Source: Taxawa tesnikishii (nom. ined.)
Taxonomy: Eukaryota; Ascomycota; Dothideomycetes; Dothideales
Direction of reading: 5' to 3'
DNA: 64,000 bases
Assembly: GCA_030247885.1 (NCBI GenBank)
Contig: JAPDRO010000015.1
Span: 248,001 to 312,000, forward strand
Shown one piece after another: positions 11,388 through 23,448 of this stretch (position 1 is the stretch's first letter; every line of letters begins with the position of its first letter). The notes beneath the pieces were generated by a model. The model made no database searches. It saw nothing but the letters and a program-made list of their open reading frames with translations, and was not told the origin of the DNA. A program made the position numbers and the translations under genes.

Positions 11388-11870
11388 TTTTGTGTGGATT
11401 TTTTTCCCCTTCTCTCTGGTTTGTTTTGGGAGTTTTCGCGTGGAAGAGAGGAGGAGGAGGGGAAATATACAGGAAAGGAGAGGGAAAGAGGGTGGGGAAA
11501 ACGATGGAGGCTGTGAACGGTAAACAGTTGATGAGGTCATTTTCGAGATTCGATCTGGCAGCGGATCTCAATTAGGGCTTTTCGGACCGCACCGACTGTG
11601 ACACGCTGCAGGGCAATCCCATCCCACCTTCACGGCGGTTTGGGTAGAGGAGCAGAAGCGGTATGAACTTTTCTGAAAGACTGTAATTAGCATTCCGTCC
11701 ACTGCAGCGCCTGACGAGATGGATCTCGAAGCAGTAAAACCATGCCCCCTAATCAATCCACCGCAATGCAACTCCTAGTGCCAGAACGATCAGGCACTCA
11801 AAGCCCCTAACACTTTGATTTCCTGCGCCCTGAACACCTAACACACAATGCAAGGAAGAGAGAGGAGCTC
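11388..11870. other. Intergenic stretch
   Basis: This 483-bp stretch holds the pyrimidine-rich leader (minus-strand sense) of the small gene at 10822-11387 and the 3' flank of PHO85. No other gene is seen. Confidence 0.5.
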
Positions 11871-13162
<1,292 letters not shown>

Positions 13163-14377
13163 GACTGGTATCCTTTGTCCTCCTCCGAGGTTCCTAACGC
13201 TGATAGAGGAGTCTGAACGGTTCTCAAGGGAAAGTGTACCGACGTGGGTAGGTCGAAGCCTTGTCGGTGGCGGACGGTTTGTGAAGCGCGGATCCCAGAG
13301 GATGGAGCTGGCAGTGGTGAGTTGGTTGGCGATGGTCAGCGAAGATGAGGGGTCGACGTGTGAGGGCGAGCGTGACGCTTGAGGGCGTTGGGAGGGAGGT
13401 GGTTGCGCCGTGTTGGGTAGTGAGGTACAAAGGAACCCCTACGCTTGGGCTCCTTAAAAGTAGAAGAAAGATGTTCCTTGGTACTCAGATGCGGGCAGTA
13501 ATTCTAGTCCAGGCTATCAGTTGCTCGTCGGCTGATCGTAGTGGGGCAATGCGTGGCCTTGTTTGCGGTTGACCCTCTCCCGGGACGACCAGCGGTTGGC
13601 GCTTGCACTATCAAGCGCCGGCCAATCAAAACACGCACGACGCAACGTTCTATCTGATAATTCCTTGAGGACAGCAATCGCTTTGCAAACAGACAATTTG
13701 GGCCTATGAGTGTGAGGCCCCAGGATGAGTGGCTGCCTCTAACTGCACTTCGTGTGTCTGCCTGACTCACAGGTTCCAGTGTTGCAGTATGCGTAGCGAG
13801 CTCGGTAAGGTATGGAAGCTACTCCGCACGTCAAACTCAGCCATCAAGATGCAACGACGGTCAAGACCCCAGTAGTTGCTATGGGCCCTCACGGTTTCTT
13901 GGTCTACCCGACCTGTAGCTAAATCGAGGCTAGTATTGCAGTTGCCTGGCTTCGACGTTCGCAAGTGAACAGACAGAGTCCATGGCCAGCCATCATGGAG
14001 CCCCGGAGCCCCTCGGCACATCCGGAAAGACGGACGGGGTTATCGCATGGATCGGCTCGGCACGGCAGTCCGACAATCAGCGTAGTCTGGGGAACTCGAG
14101 CACGAATGATGTCCGCTGCAGTCACTGGACGCTCGTCTGGCTTGTAGTTACTTGTAACTCATAGCTTCTCTCTTGCCCGCTTGACAGCTGCTTTCCTCTT
14201 CCCTGTAATGTGAGCTCCTCCAAGAGACAGGACTCCACTCTGACGTGCAGCTCCTTGTCCTTCTTCTCCACAGCTAGCCCGCCCATTGTAGCTCCGTCCT
14301 TCCTGCGGGAGGCAAACCACTTCTGCGAGACCCTCTACCTCCGAGCGACCCCTCACTTCTCGTTTGCAACCAGCACA
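13163..14377. other. Divergent intergenic region, PHO85 / DCAF6-like
   Basis: This 1.2-kb region must hold the promoters of both divergent genes. Open frames inside are short and show no motifs. I see no repeat, TATA box or RNA that I would defend. Confidence 0.45.
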
Positions 14378-17300
14378 ATGAAGGGCATCCTGAGCGACCG
14401 TATCCTGGGCCGCGAGCTTGACGGTTCTGCAAGTCGGTACGGCAATATCCGAGCCATATACGGCGACAAGAGTTGGATCAAGGATCTCGACATTGTCAAC
14501 GAGCTCGATGGCCATTCAGGCTGTGTCAACGCCCTCAGGTATGTGCTATCCATGGCCGTGTCCAATAGTCACTGATGTCAGCTGCCACAAGTTGGTCAGA
14601 GTCAGGCAGGTTGCTCGCCTCTGGCAGCGATGACCAACACTTGAATATCCACTCCTACCAACCTGATGACACCAACTCTCAGTTCTCCCTTACCACCACC
14701 GTAGCCACCGGTCACACTGCGAATATTTTCTCGGTCAAGTTCATGCCACATTCCAACAATCGCACAGTCATCACGGCAGCCGGAGACTCTCAAGTCCGTA
14801 TCTTCGATCTTGAACATGCTGGAACTTCGAGAGCACCGTCCGCAGCCGCACACATAGCTACTGAAGGCAGGAGAAGAGGGAGGAACACCATCTACAACGG
14901 AGTACGGTACCTGAGCGATGGAGACACGAACTGCCGGGTCTATCGTTCCCATAGCGACAGGGTCAAGAGGATTGTCACAGAATCATCACCCCATCTCTTC
15001 TTGACTTGTTCGGAAGACGGCGAGGTCAGGCAGTGGGACCTTCGTCAACCATCGTCAGCGTACCCTGCTCCGAGTGGTGGCCGATTCTCTCGTACGGACG
15101 ACAGCAGCGTGCCGCCTGCGCTGATTTCCTACAAGCGCTGGAACCTGGATCTCAACACCATCTCCTGTTCCCGGAATCAGCCCCACTACATCGCTCTGGG
15201 AGGAGCGCACCTCCACTGCTTCCTTCACGACCGTCGCATGCTTGGCAGGGACAAGATTCAAGAGCGTGGGGGTACACCTTCGTCGGCAGTCGCATCATCT
15301 GATATGGAGGAGGAGCTCATGGGCCAGGCCACCCAATGTGTCCGAAAGTTTGCTCCCAACGGACAGCAGTCGATGCGGCGGACGGACAATGGCCACATTA
15401 CAGCCTGCAAGATTTCTGATGCCAATCCGAATGAGCTAATAGCCAGTTGGTCTGGAGAGCATATCTACAGTTTCGACATCGTGCGCAGCCCGGACGCCGG
15501 AGAGACACAAGAAAGTCGTGAACCCATCTCCAGCGGGAATGGCAACAGGGTCAAGGAGAGCAGAGACCGGAAGAGGAAGAGAAAGGCAGGAAGCCAGATA
15601 TCGTTGTCACAAGAAGGAGCCAACAGGGCAGAATCCCGGCAGAGAACATCCTCCGAGCCCTCCAGCGAACCACGTGAGGAGGCCGAGGGAAGCATGGCTC
15701 TGAGAGTGCAATACCAGAACGGACAAACTGAAGACATCCCTATCGAGGATGCCCCTAGGTCACAAAGTCCGGTCTCCCAGCTACGGGAATCAGTACTGCC
15801 AGAAAGACAGCAACGGGCTTACCGCATCGCGAAAACTCTGGTGCAGCTGCGTCGACACATGTTCACCTTGGGACAGGATGAGTCTCGAAGATCAAGCGAC
15901 ACTGACCCTATCGGTTACTCTCGTTCTTTCACTCCCGTTCTTGGGCTTGCCGAAAGCATTTTGCCGACAATGGACGAATACATTCGCACCTGGCGCTATC
16001 CGGTCAATCCTTCCGAACTTGACGTGGCGCTTCAGCGAACTCTGCGCTCGAATCGTGAATCCGCTCGCCGGTTCGTGCAAACTTCCGGAACCATTGCACG
16101 GGTTCTCGGTGGCACACTGCAGACTGCGGGAAGTATCACAGTAGCAATGGAGAGTTATGCTCAGGTCCAAGTACCCCCCAACGAGAGTGCAGAGCTCCCG
16201 CGGCATGAGCATTTCGGTTACGACTTCATCAAGGCTATTCTTCTGTGGCTTGACAGCGGTATTGGTGCCTTGCTCGAAGGGTTTACCGCGCCATCAAAGA
16301 GAGCCAGGAGTGACCGATTCCCGGTCAAGGAGAACTCGAGTGTCGAGGCTGTGGATGAAGTTCTCATTCCTCACCTTTTGGAGCTCGCCTCGAAGACACC
16401 TATCATCAACGTTGACGTTTCACGATTCGAAGTGGATGAGAATCGAGTACTCTACGCCACGGAGAGGGATGCGGTTCTCGACTTTGCTGCCGCACTGAAA
16501 GTTCCCTTCGCTGATCTGTCTTCCGCGGTTGTGCCTGCTGAAACCCAGAATGGCGGCGGGTCTTCTCGCCCAATGGCTCAAGAACGGCGTCATGCCCTGC
16601 TTCACTGGGGACTGCGTGTTGCAAGGGGTGTCTTGATGAACGTAGGCGAAGGCGTCAACTTCGCATTCGTGGATAGGGCCTTCGGCGGACTTGGCAGAGC
16701 AGACGTTGAAATTGCCGAAGAAGAGGCCACCTTCAACGAGCGGCAAGAAACCATCGACCCAGATGAAGAGGACGAAACTGTGGAATCGGTTCAGGTGGTA
16801 AGGAGAGCGAAGTCACGTGAACGCTTTCCTAATCCTCCTACCGAACGTCCGCCGTCTACACAGTTGGAGGAGGACCAGCAAGGCGAACGAGAAGAAGATG
16901 TCATTGCAATGAGTGACATCCGAGCCACTGTGGAGGACGCTGCTGGTGCAGACGAGGAGATGAATGAGGGAGACGAAGGACGCGAAGATGATGATGAAGC
17001 GCCTGCTCACTTCGAGATTACTCGCACTGGACCGCATATCAGTATCACTTTCGGTGGCGACGAGGAGTCTGAAGACGAAGAAGATGACGATGAGGATGAC
17101 GAAGACGACGACGATGACGATGACGAGGACGATCATCCCATGGCCCTTCCAGGTTTCCAATACCGCAGCGCCTTCGAACGTCGCCGTCTCCGCGAACGTG
17201 TGGACAACAGCGTTCCCTGCTCACCACACACCAGGGTATATCGGGGTCATTGCAATGTCAAGACTGTCAAGGACGTCAACTACTTCGGCTTGGATGACGA

Positions 17301-18075
17301 GTATGTTGTTTCCGGCTCCGACGATGGCAACTTCTTCATCTGGGACCGCAAGACCGCCCAGCTCTTGAATATCCTCGAGGGTGACGGCGAAGTTGTGAAC
17401 GTACTCCAAGGACATCCTTACGAGCCGATGCTCGCAATCAGTGGCATTGACCACACAATCAAAATCTTCAGTCCCGACGCGCGGGCTCGCGAAGCTGCGA
17501 GGTTAGGTAGAGGCATCGAGGCTGCCGACGCGACTAATTTCTCGAGCATCAGTTGGCCGGCGAGGATCAGAGGTCGCAGGATGCCGAGACAGGGCGCTAC
17601 AACAAGCGAACCGGCGGTCGAGGCGCAGAAAGTGGAGGATGATGACGAGTACGTGGCACCGAACGGGTTGCACAGCAGGAAGAAGATGCATGAGGAATAT
17701 AATATTAGGGCTCAGAACGATGTGGATCGCCAGGGCGGACAGCAGGAGGCGGTGATCACTGTGAGTGACTTGTTTGCTTTGTTGCTGGGCGCGCGGCGGT
17801 TGAGGGAGATCCGAAATCTCTAAAACAGCGTTGCGAGTCAAGAGTCTCCTTGTGGGCTTGGTCTCATCCTGCGCTCCTCCGCCGCCGTCTGCATGCCTCG
17901 TAGAAAGACACGTAAGGGACGCGAGCTGACATGATTACAGAGAGCCATGCTCGCCCAGCTTGCGGCGTCTATCAGCAGACAACGGGAAAGGGCTGGTATA
18001 GAGGGAGAGGCAGGCCAGGGCTTCGGAGGTGTCGGTGGGCGTATTGTCGTCGGTGAGGATTGCGTCGTCATGTAA
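14378..18075 (+). CDS. DCAF6/Iqw1-type WD40 protein, probable CUL4-DDB1 adaptor
   Basis: WD40 proteins of the DCAF6/DCAF8 group are substrate receptors for CUL4-DDB1 ubiquitin ligases; the fission yeast relative is Iqw1. Exons are 14378-14538, 14592-17760 and 17941-18075, giving 1154 residues. The first junction rebuilds HSGCVNALSWSESGRLLASG, a perfect WD40 blade. N-terminal blades (GHTANIFSVKFMP, HSDRVKRIVTESSPHLFLTC with SEDGEVRQWD) are followed by a long linker with acidic and basic low-complexity blocks. C-terminal blades (VYRGHCNVKTVKDVNYFG, SGSDDGNFFIWDR, GIDHTIKIFSP) close the propeller, the family's split layout. For the 3' end I chose the GTGAGT donor at 17761 and an ACAG acceptor at 17940. 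The new exon reads RAMLAQLAASISRQRERAG. Reading through the donor would instead stop at 17823. Confidence 0.9.
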
Positions 18076-18394
18076 AATCAAGGCGAGGCCTTTTGCTCTT
18101 CGCTCCGGAACATGAAATGAACGAATGAGACAAATCCTATAAAGTCTGAAGCAACCACAGCTCGGGATTTAGGCTTCAGCTGTACCACCCGTCAAGCGAT
18201 GGAACACATTCCCACTCAGATCCACTTCCGAGAAAGTCAATATCTTCCGAACCATGGTACAGCGGAGCAGAGAATTTCCCACGGGTAGCAGCTCGAGTAC
18301 TTAAGAGGGGCCCTCCACTCTCTCTAATCTCTCCTTCTCATCAACCATCTATACAAAGGCAAAGAAGAACCAACAACAACCAGCACACCAAACA
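18076..18394. promoter_or_regulatory. Promoter of the secreted-protein gene
   Basis: This 319-bp region has a CT-rich leader and CACCAAACA just before the ATG at 18395, a common ascomycete start context. A TACTTAAGAGG stretch near 18297 may be a weak TATA-like element. Confidence 0.35.
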
Positions 18395-19309
18395 ATGAAG
18401 TTCCAGACAGCTTTCGCCCTTACGACCCTCTTTGTCGCCTCCGCCTCCGCGACCCGTACCTCCCTCCCCCTCCACCGGCCTTCCCAGCAATCCCTACCAA
18501 GGGCACTAGGGCCACCACCACCTCGCCAGTCCATCCCCACTCCATCCCCACCCCCATCTACCCCGCGCAGACGCTCTCCGTCCCCGCCGGCCGCGACGAC
18601 TCGGGCCCCGCCGTCCTCACCCTCTCCGGCACCCGCATCAGGACCGCCATCTCGACCCCGACCCGGCCTACCACGCTGCAGACCGCGTACACTAGAGTGC
18701 CCGCCCTGGAGGAGACGCGTGCCGCGGCGGCGACGCCGGATGCGCTCCGCGGCCAGGGCCTGGACCTCATGCCGCCCAGAGATGGGGACGGCGTGGGCGG
18801 CGTGCCGGACTCGGTGGGGGAGTCTGCCGTTGAGATGGACGGCGATGTCCTTCCGCGCGGCAAGAAGTGGAAGGAGGAGGGGAAGGGCAGGGGCGACGGG
18901 AAAGGTAAGGGAGGCAAGGCCAAGGGCAAGGGAAAGGGCTCCGATGGGGAGTATCTCGTGCCCGTCGGTGCGCCCGGGAAGCGCGCTATGCCATTCCAGC
19001 GCGCCGAGGAGGAGCCCGACTGCGTCGCCATCTACGGCACCGTCTCCGCGGCCCCGCCTGAGGAGGATGAGGACTTGACCCCCGTCGTTGCGCCTCCGGT
19101 TGAGTTTGAGCTTGATGAGGTGGATGAGCGCGGCGGAGACTACTTCTTTTCGTTGGTCCTGCGGGCCTCCAGGAGGGGAAGGGCGGGACTGAAGGTGAGT
19201 GCTACGTTTTCCCAACCGCATACTTTCACCGGCTGATGAGCGCACAGAACAAGGCAAGAATGCTGCGGTGGGAGCAGTGTCCGCGGAGTCGGGTGGCGAG
19301 GAGGACTGA
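18395..19309 (+). CDS. Secreted Lys/Gly-rich protein of unknown function, frame changes inside
   Basis: The ATG at 18395 opens a clear signal peptide (MKFQTAFALTTLFVASASA). Within 20-30 codons, among C runs at about 18450-18475, this frame turns into Arg/Ser/Pro nonsense while the -1 frame carries a sensible protein. That frame runs through a Pro/Thr segment (PIYPAQTLSVPAGRDDSGPA), RRxx-poor linkers, a run of GKGKGG-type repeats, and an acidic end (FELDEVDERGGDYFF). A GTGAGT intron (19195-19247) follows. In the last exon the most natural ending (AVGAVSAESGGEED, stop at 19307-19309) needs a second -1 step near the T run at 19145. Two missing bases would give 287 residues. No family is recognised. 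A long antisense frame covers the locus and is rejected. The gene may be intact with sequence errors, or decaying. Confidence 0.55.
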
Positions 19310-19925
19310 AAGTGGGAAGGGCCGGGTACTGGTCTGCTGATTCCGAAGGCGATGGAGGCAGATAAGCGCGGAAAGGACGGTGAGCTTGGAGAGCCTGCAT
19401 TTGCATGGTTGTTCGACCGTACCGCGGTCGGTGGTGGTGAGAACGCTCCAGCGGCCGCCACTTCTGCTGCCCACGACGCTGACGGAGAGGATGATCCGAA
19501 GACGTCTGATGAGATGGCGCCCGCTGGCCCCGAGTTCCAGGGATGAGTGGACTTGTCATAGGGGATCATCAAGGAGTGAGAGAGGGTTAGGAGACTGTGG
19601 TTTTCTTTTGCTGTTTACGGTCGAGGAGTTCAAGGGGTCAAAAGTTCAGTTGAGGGATTTCTCTCGTGCTTTTCGTGTCTTTGAGGAGTTTACGGAGAAC
19701 ATGTACTTGCTAGTGATGCTTTTTCGCCCATTTTCCAATGTTGTCCCCTTGAGAATACCACACGCGCCGGACACCCTTGCCCCCTAAATCCTTTGCTCTG
19801 CTACCGTGAGCGCCAAGTATCCACGCAATACCCGCTAAACCGATTCTTCGATACTACAGCTGAAGCATATCCCCTTAAGCAGCCCCAAAACGCGTTGTTG
19901 CGACCTGGTAGTGAAGATGTGCCTC
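19310..19925. other. Intergenic stretch between convergent genes
   Basis: This 616-bp stretch is the 3' flank of the secreted-protein gene and of DPM2. A short Ala/Asp-rich frame at 19352-19546 could be an extra exon of the secreted protein, but no acceptor supports it. Confidence 0.4.
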
Positions 19926-20290
19926 TCATTTCGCCTTGGCCTTCTGCGCCTTGAGGGCCTTCTTCCGGTTACTCCTGATCATGACGACGGACAAGAAGCT
20001 GCCGACGACTGCGCCGCCCAGCAGGATGAGAATGACGGGGATGCGGATGGCCCATACGCGGGGTGGGAAGAGCGATTGTGAGGGGTGAGATTGGTCGACG
20101 AAGGGCTGGGCGGGGTGTTAGCGATGGCATATTCCAAGGGAGCGATTCGAACGATAGTAAGCAGAAGGTGGTTTCGCGCGCATACCATCAACAGAGTCCA
20201 TATGGTGTAGTAGAGGAAGACGGCGGTAGCTGCAATGAGCATGGCGAGGCCGACGAGACGGTCGAGCTGGTACAGCTGGTTAGTCGACAT
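19926..20290 (-). CDS. DPM2: DPM2, regulatory subunit of dolichol-phosphate-mannose synthase
   Basis: This small ER membrane protein stabilises the Dpm1 catalytic subunit, which makes dolichol-phosphate-mannose for N-glycans, O-mannosylation and GPI anchors. It has two exons, 20290-20186 and 20105-19926, with a GTATGC donor and CAG acceptor, and 94 residues. The N-terminus MSTNQLYQLDRLVGLAMLIA leads into the first membrane helix. The second helix (IPVILILLGGAVVGSFLSVV) follows the short loop FVDQSHPSQSLFPPR, whose position and length are typical for DPM2. A Lys-rich C-terminal tail ends KAQKAKAK and could act as ER retrieval. The spliced length matches the family (80-95). The gene is divergent from CWC22. 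Confidence 0.92.
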
Positions 20291-20754
20291 GGAGGTTAAA
20301 TGTACATACATATACTGTCGATTACCATATTGAACCGGAGTTGAACGAGCGATTGAGAAGTGAAGAAGTGGGTATGCGCAGTCGTGTTCTTGCTGTTGCT
20401 GTTGCTGTTACCGCAGAACACTGAGCAGAGTGGACAGATTGCTCCAAGTGAAAGTGAATTGAGGCTGGACTCCCACAAGGCACAAGGAGAGATCGAGGGG
20501 CTGCTGCATACATACATAACTTGCATAAGTGCATAGTGCACAGCCACATGAGATCCCCAAGCCACGCCTGGTCAAAGCTTGCTGTATAACTTTCCACGCT
20601 CTCGCTCTCTCTCCAGCAAAGCTTGAGTCTTGGGCCCAAACTGCTGCTGCCGCTACTGCCGCTACTGCCGTACACAACACATCCCTCTACGCGTCCGGCT
20701 GCTTACAAGAGGTTGTACGGGGCACCCAAATCTACAGAGCTTGCGATTACCACC
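20291..20754. promoter_or_regulatory. Shared divergent promoter region, DPM2 / CWC22
   Basis: 464 bp separate the two ATGs. The stretch contains short CTG/CGC trinucleotide-like runs (about 20385-20410 and 20640-20670), with no clear TATA box. Confidence 0.4.
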
Positions 20755-23448
20755 ATGGCGGCGGTTCTGCCCTCCGCAGTCCGCATGCCTTCAGCAGAGG
20801 CCGACGGCGACAGGTCCTACGCACAGCGCAAACGCTCACCCACCTCTCGCTCACCCTCTCCAGAACGTCGCGCACCTCCTCTCCGCCGCAGGTCATATTC
20901 ACGTTCACCGCCCCGCAGAGATGGCCCCCTTCCGCGCGACGTCGACCGGTCGCGTGCGCTCGAGCGCCAACGCCAGATGGAATCGCGACTGAAGGACGGA
21001 GAAGAGCCTGCGAAGCCGCTCTCTGCGGCAGAGAAGCAGGCGGCCGCCAAGGCAGAGTACGAACGTTTGCTCAACATGCGGTCCGGAGGAACGTACATTC
21101 CACCAGCGCGTTTGCGTGCGCTGCAGGCCGAGATCGGGACGGATACTAGCAGCAAGGAATACCAGCGGATGGCATGGGAGGCGCTCAAGAAGAGTATCAA
21201 CGGTCTTATCAACAAGGTCAACGTTTCCAACATCAAGCACATTGTCCCGGAGCTGTTTGGTGAGAACTTGGTTAGAGGACGTGGTCTGTTCTGCCGTTCC
21301 ATCATGAAGGCTCAGGCGGCCAGTTTGCCGTTCACGCCCATCTATGCGGCCATGGCAGCGATTGTGAGTTCAAAGATTTCTTAGCACGCAACTGTACAAG
21401 TGCTGACATATTTGCAGGTCAACACCAAGTTACCGCAGGTCGGAGAGTTGCTAGTCAAGCGACTGATTGTCTCTTTCCGGAAATCGTACAAGAGAAACGA
21501 CAAGGCTGTTTGCTTGTCCACAACCACTTTCCTCGCACATTTGATTAATCAGCAGGTTGCGCATGAGATGCTCGCAGCGCAGATCTTGCTTCTGCTTCTG
21601 AACAAGCCTACGGATGACTCTGTTGAGATTGCTGTCGGACTTTGCAAGGAGGTTGGATCCCACTTGGAAGCCTTCAACAGCCAGATCGCATTGGCTGTGT
21701 TTGATCAGTTCAGGAGCATCCTGCATGAAGCCGACATTGACAAGCGTGTTCAGTACATGATTGAGGTGCTGTTCCAAATCCGGAAGGACAGGTACAAGGA
21801 CAACCCGGCCGTCCGCGATGAGCTGGATCTGGTGGAGGAAGAAGACCAAATTACCCACAACCTTGGACTCGACGACGAAATTGACGTGCAGGATGGACTC
21901 AATATTTTCAAGTACGATGCAGAGTTCGAGCAGAACGAGGCAGCATACAGAAGACTGAAGGCTGAGATTCTGGGAGAAGATGAAGGAAGTGAGGAGGATG
22001 AGGATGCTTCCGACGTCAGCTCCGAAGAAGATGAGGAGGAGGCGGTCAAGGATCGCGAAGTCGATATCCAGGACCGGAGTAACACGGATCTGGTCAACCT
22101 CCGCAGAACTATTTACCTGACTATCATGAGTTCTGGTGGATTCGAAGAAGCAACGCACAAGCTGCTGCGGGTCAACCTACCGTCTGGTCTGGAACACGAG
22201 TTGCCTAGCATGCTTTTGGAGTGTGCAAGCCAAGAAAGAACATACAACAAGTTCTTCGGTCTGATCGGTGAGAGACTCTGCAAGCTCAACCGTATGTGGA
22301 CAACATTGTTCGAGGAGGCTTTCCAGAAGTATTACGACACCATCCACAGATACGAGACGAACCGCCTGCGCATCCTCGCGCAGATGTTCGGTCACTTGTT
22401 CTCGTCTGACGCGATAGGCTGGCACGCTCTGGGCGCCATTCACCTGAACGAGGACGAGACTACCTCTTCTTCCCGCATCTTCATCAAGATCCTCTTCGAA
22501 GAGCTTGCTCAGGGTATGGGCATGAAGAAATTGCAAGAGAGATGTCGTGACGACATGCTCGCACCAGCGCTTGCCAACGTCTTCCCAACCGACAACCCCC
22601 GCAACACGCGTTTCAGCATCAACTTCTTCACCGCCATCGGCATGGGCGCACTCACTGAAGGCATGCGCGAGTGGCTGAAGAACATGCCCAAGCCCGCCCC
22701 ACCCGCCCTTCCGGCCAGAGAACCCACCCCCAGCGACAAGAGCTCCAGCAGGTCGAGCTATTCCAGCTACAGCAGCCGCTCGCCGTCACACTCACGCTCG
22801 CGCTCTCCCTCACGCACTCGCGCTCGTGGAAGGAGCTACTCGCGTTCTCCACCCCGTCGTTCAGTCCGCGGCCGTAGCTACACGCCCTCCCGCTCCCCGA
22901 CTCCACCACGTCGTCGCGCACGCTCATACTCCTCCTCCCGCTCTCGTTCACCACCCCTTCGTCGCACACGTCGGGATAGCCGCAGCCCGAGCTATTCGCG
23001 CTCTCCGCCTCGCCGCTCCGCTAGGTCCGCACGCAGCCCGAGCCGCGACAGCCGCGGACGCAGCTACACCCGTTCGCGCACCCCGCCACGCAAGAACACC
23101 CACCGCGGTCGCAGCTACTCCCGCTCCCCGACCCCTCCCCGCGGCGGTCGCGCTCGTAGCTACTCACGTTCTCCACCTCCGCCTCGCGGTGCAGCTGGTC
23201 GTGCGAGAAGCTACACCCGCTCTCGTACCCCGCCGAGACGCGCTGCGCGCAGGAGCTTGACGCCCTCTGATCGTTCGCGGTCGAGGTCGAGAACCCCGCC
23301 CAGACGGGAAGCGGCTAGGAGAAGCCCGAGTCGTTCGAGATCGAGGTCGCCGGAGAGACGTAGGAGGAGTGCTTCGAGTCCGGAGATGTCGACGTCTCCG
23401 CCGCCGAGAAGGAGGAGGAGGAGGAACACGTCGAGCGTTTCGCGTTGA
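20755..23448 (+). CDS. CWC22: Pre-mRNA splicing factor Cwc22 (MIF4G + MA3 + RS domain)
   Basis: Cwc22 belongs to the Prp19/NTC-associated set, is needed for the first catalytic step and, in EJC-bearing organisms, delivers eIF4A3. Exons 20755-21363 and 21418-23448 (GTGAGT donor, TTTGCAG acceptor) encode 879 residues. An Arg/Ser N-terminus with SRSPSPERR precedes the conserved [15 protein letters not shown] motif (about 115-130). A MIF4G domain follows (about 140-400: [36 protein letters not shown]). Then come an acidic hinge ([17 protein letters not shown]), an MA3 domain (about 440-560: [20 protein letters not shown]) and, from about residue 630, some 250 residues of RS/RSPPRR repeats. The ATG chosen sits in CACCATGG and begins [10 protein letters not shown]. 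The long RS tail is more like animals than budding yeast. Confidence 0.95.

Noticed and set aside
18349-19572. Minus-strand open frame of 407 codons over the secreted-protein gene
   Set aside because: It mirrors a GC-rich plus-strand gene with signal peptide and intron; its composition is Arg/Gly low complexity with no motif.
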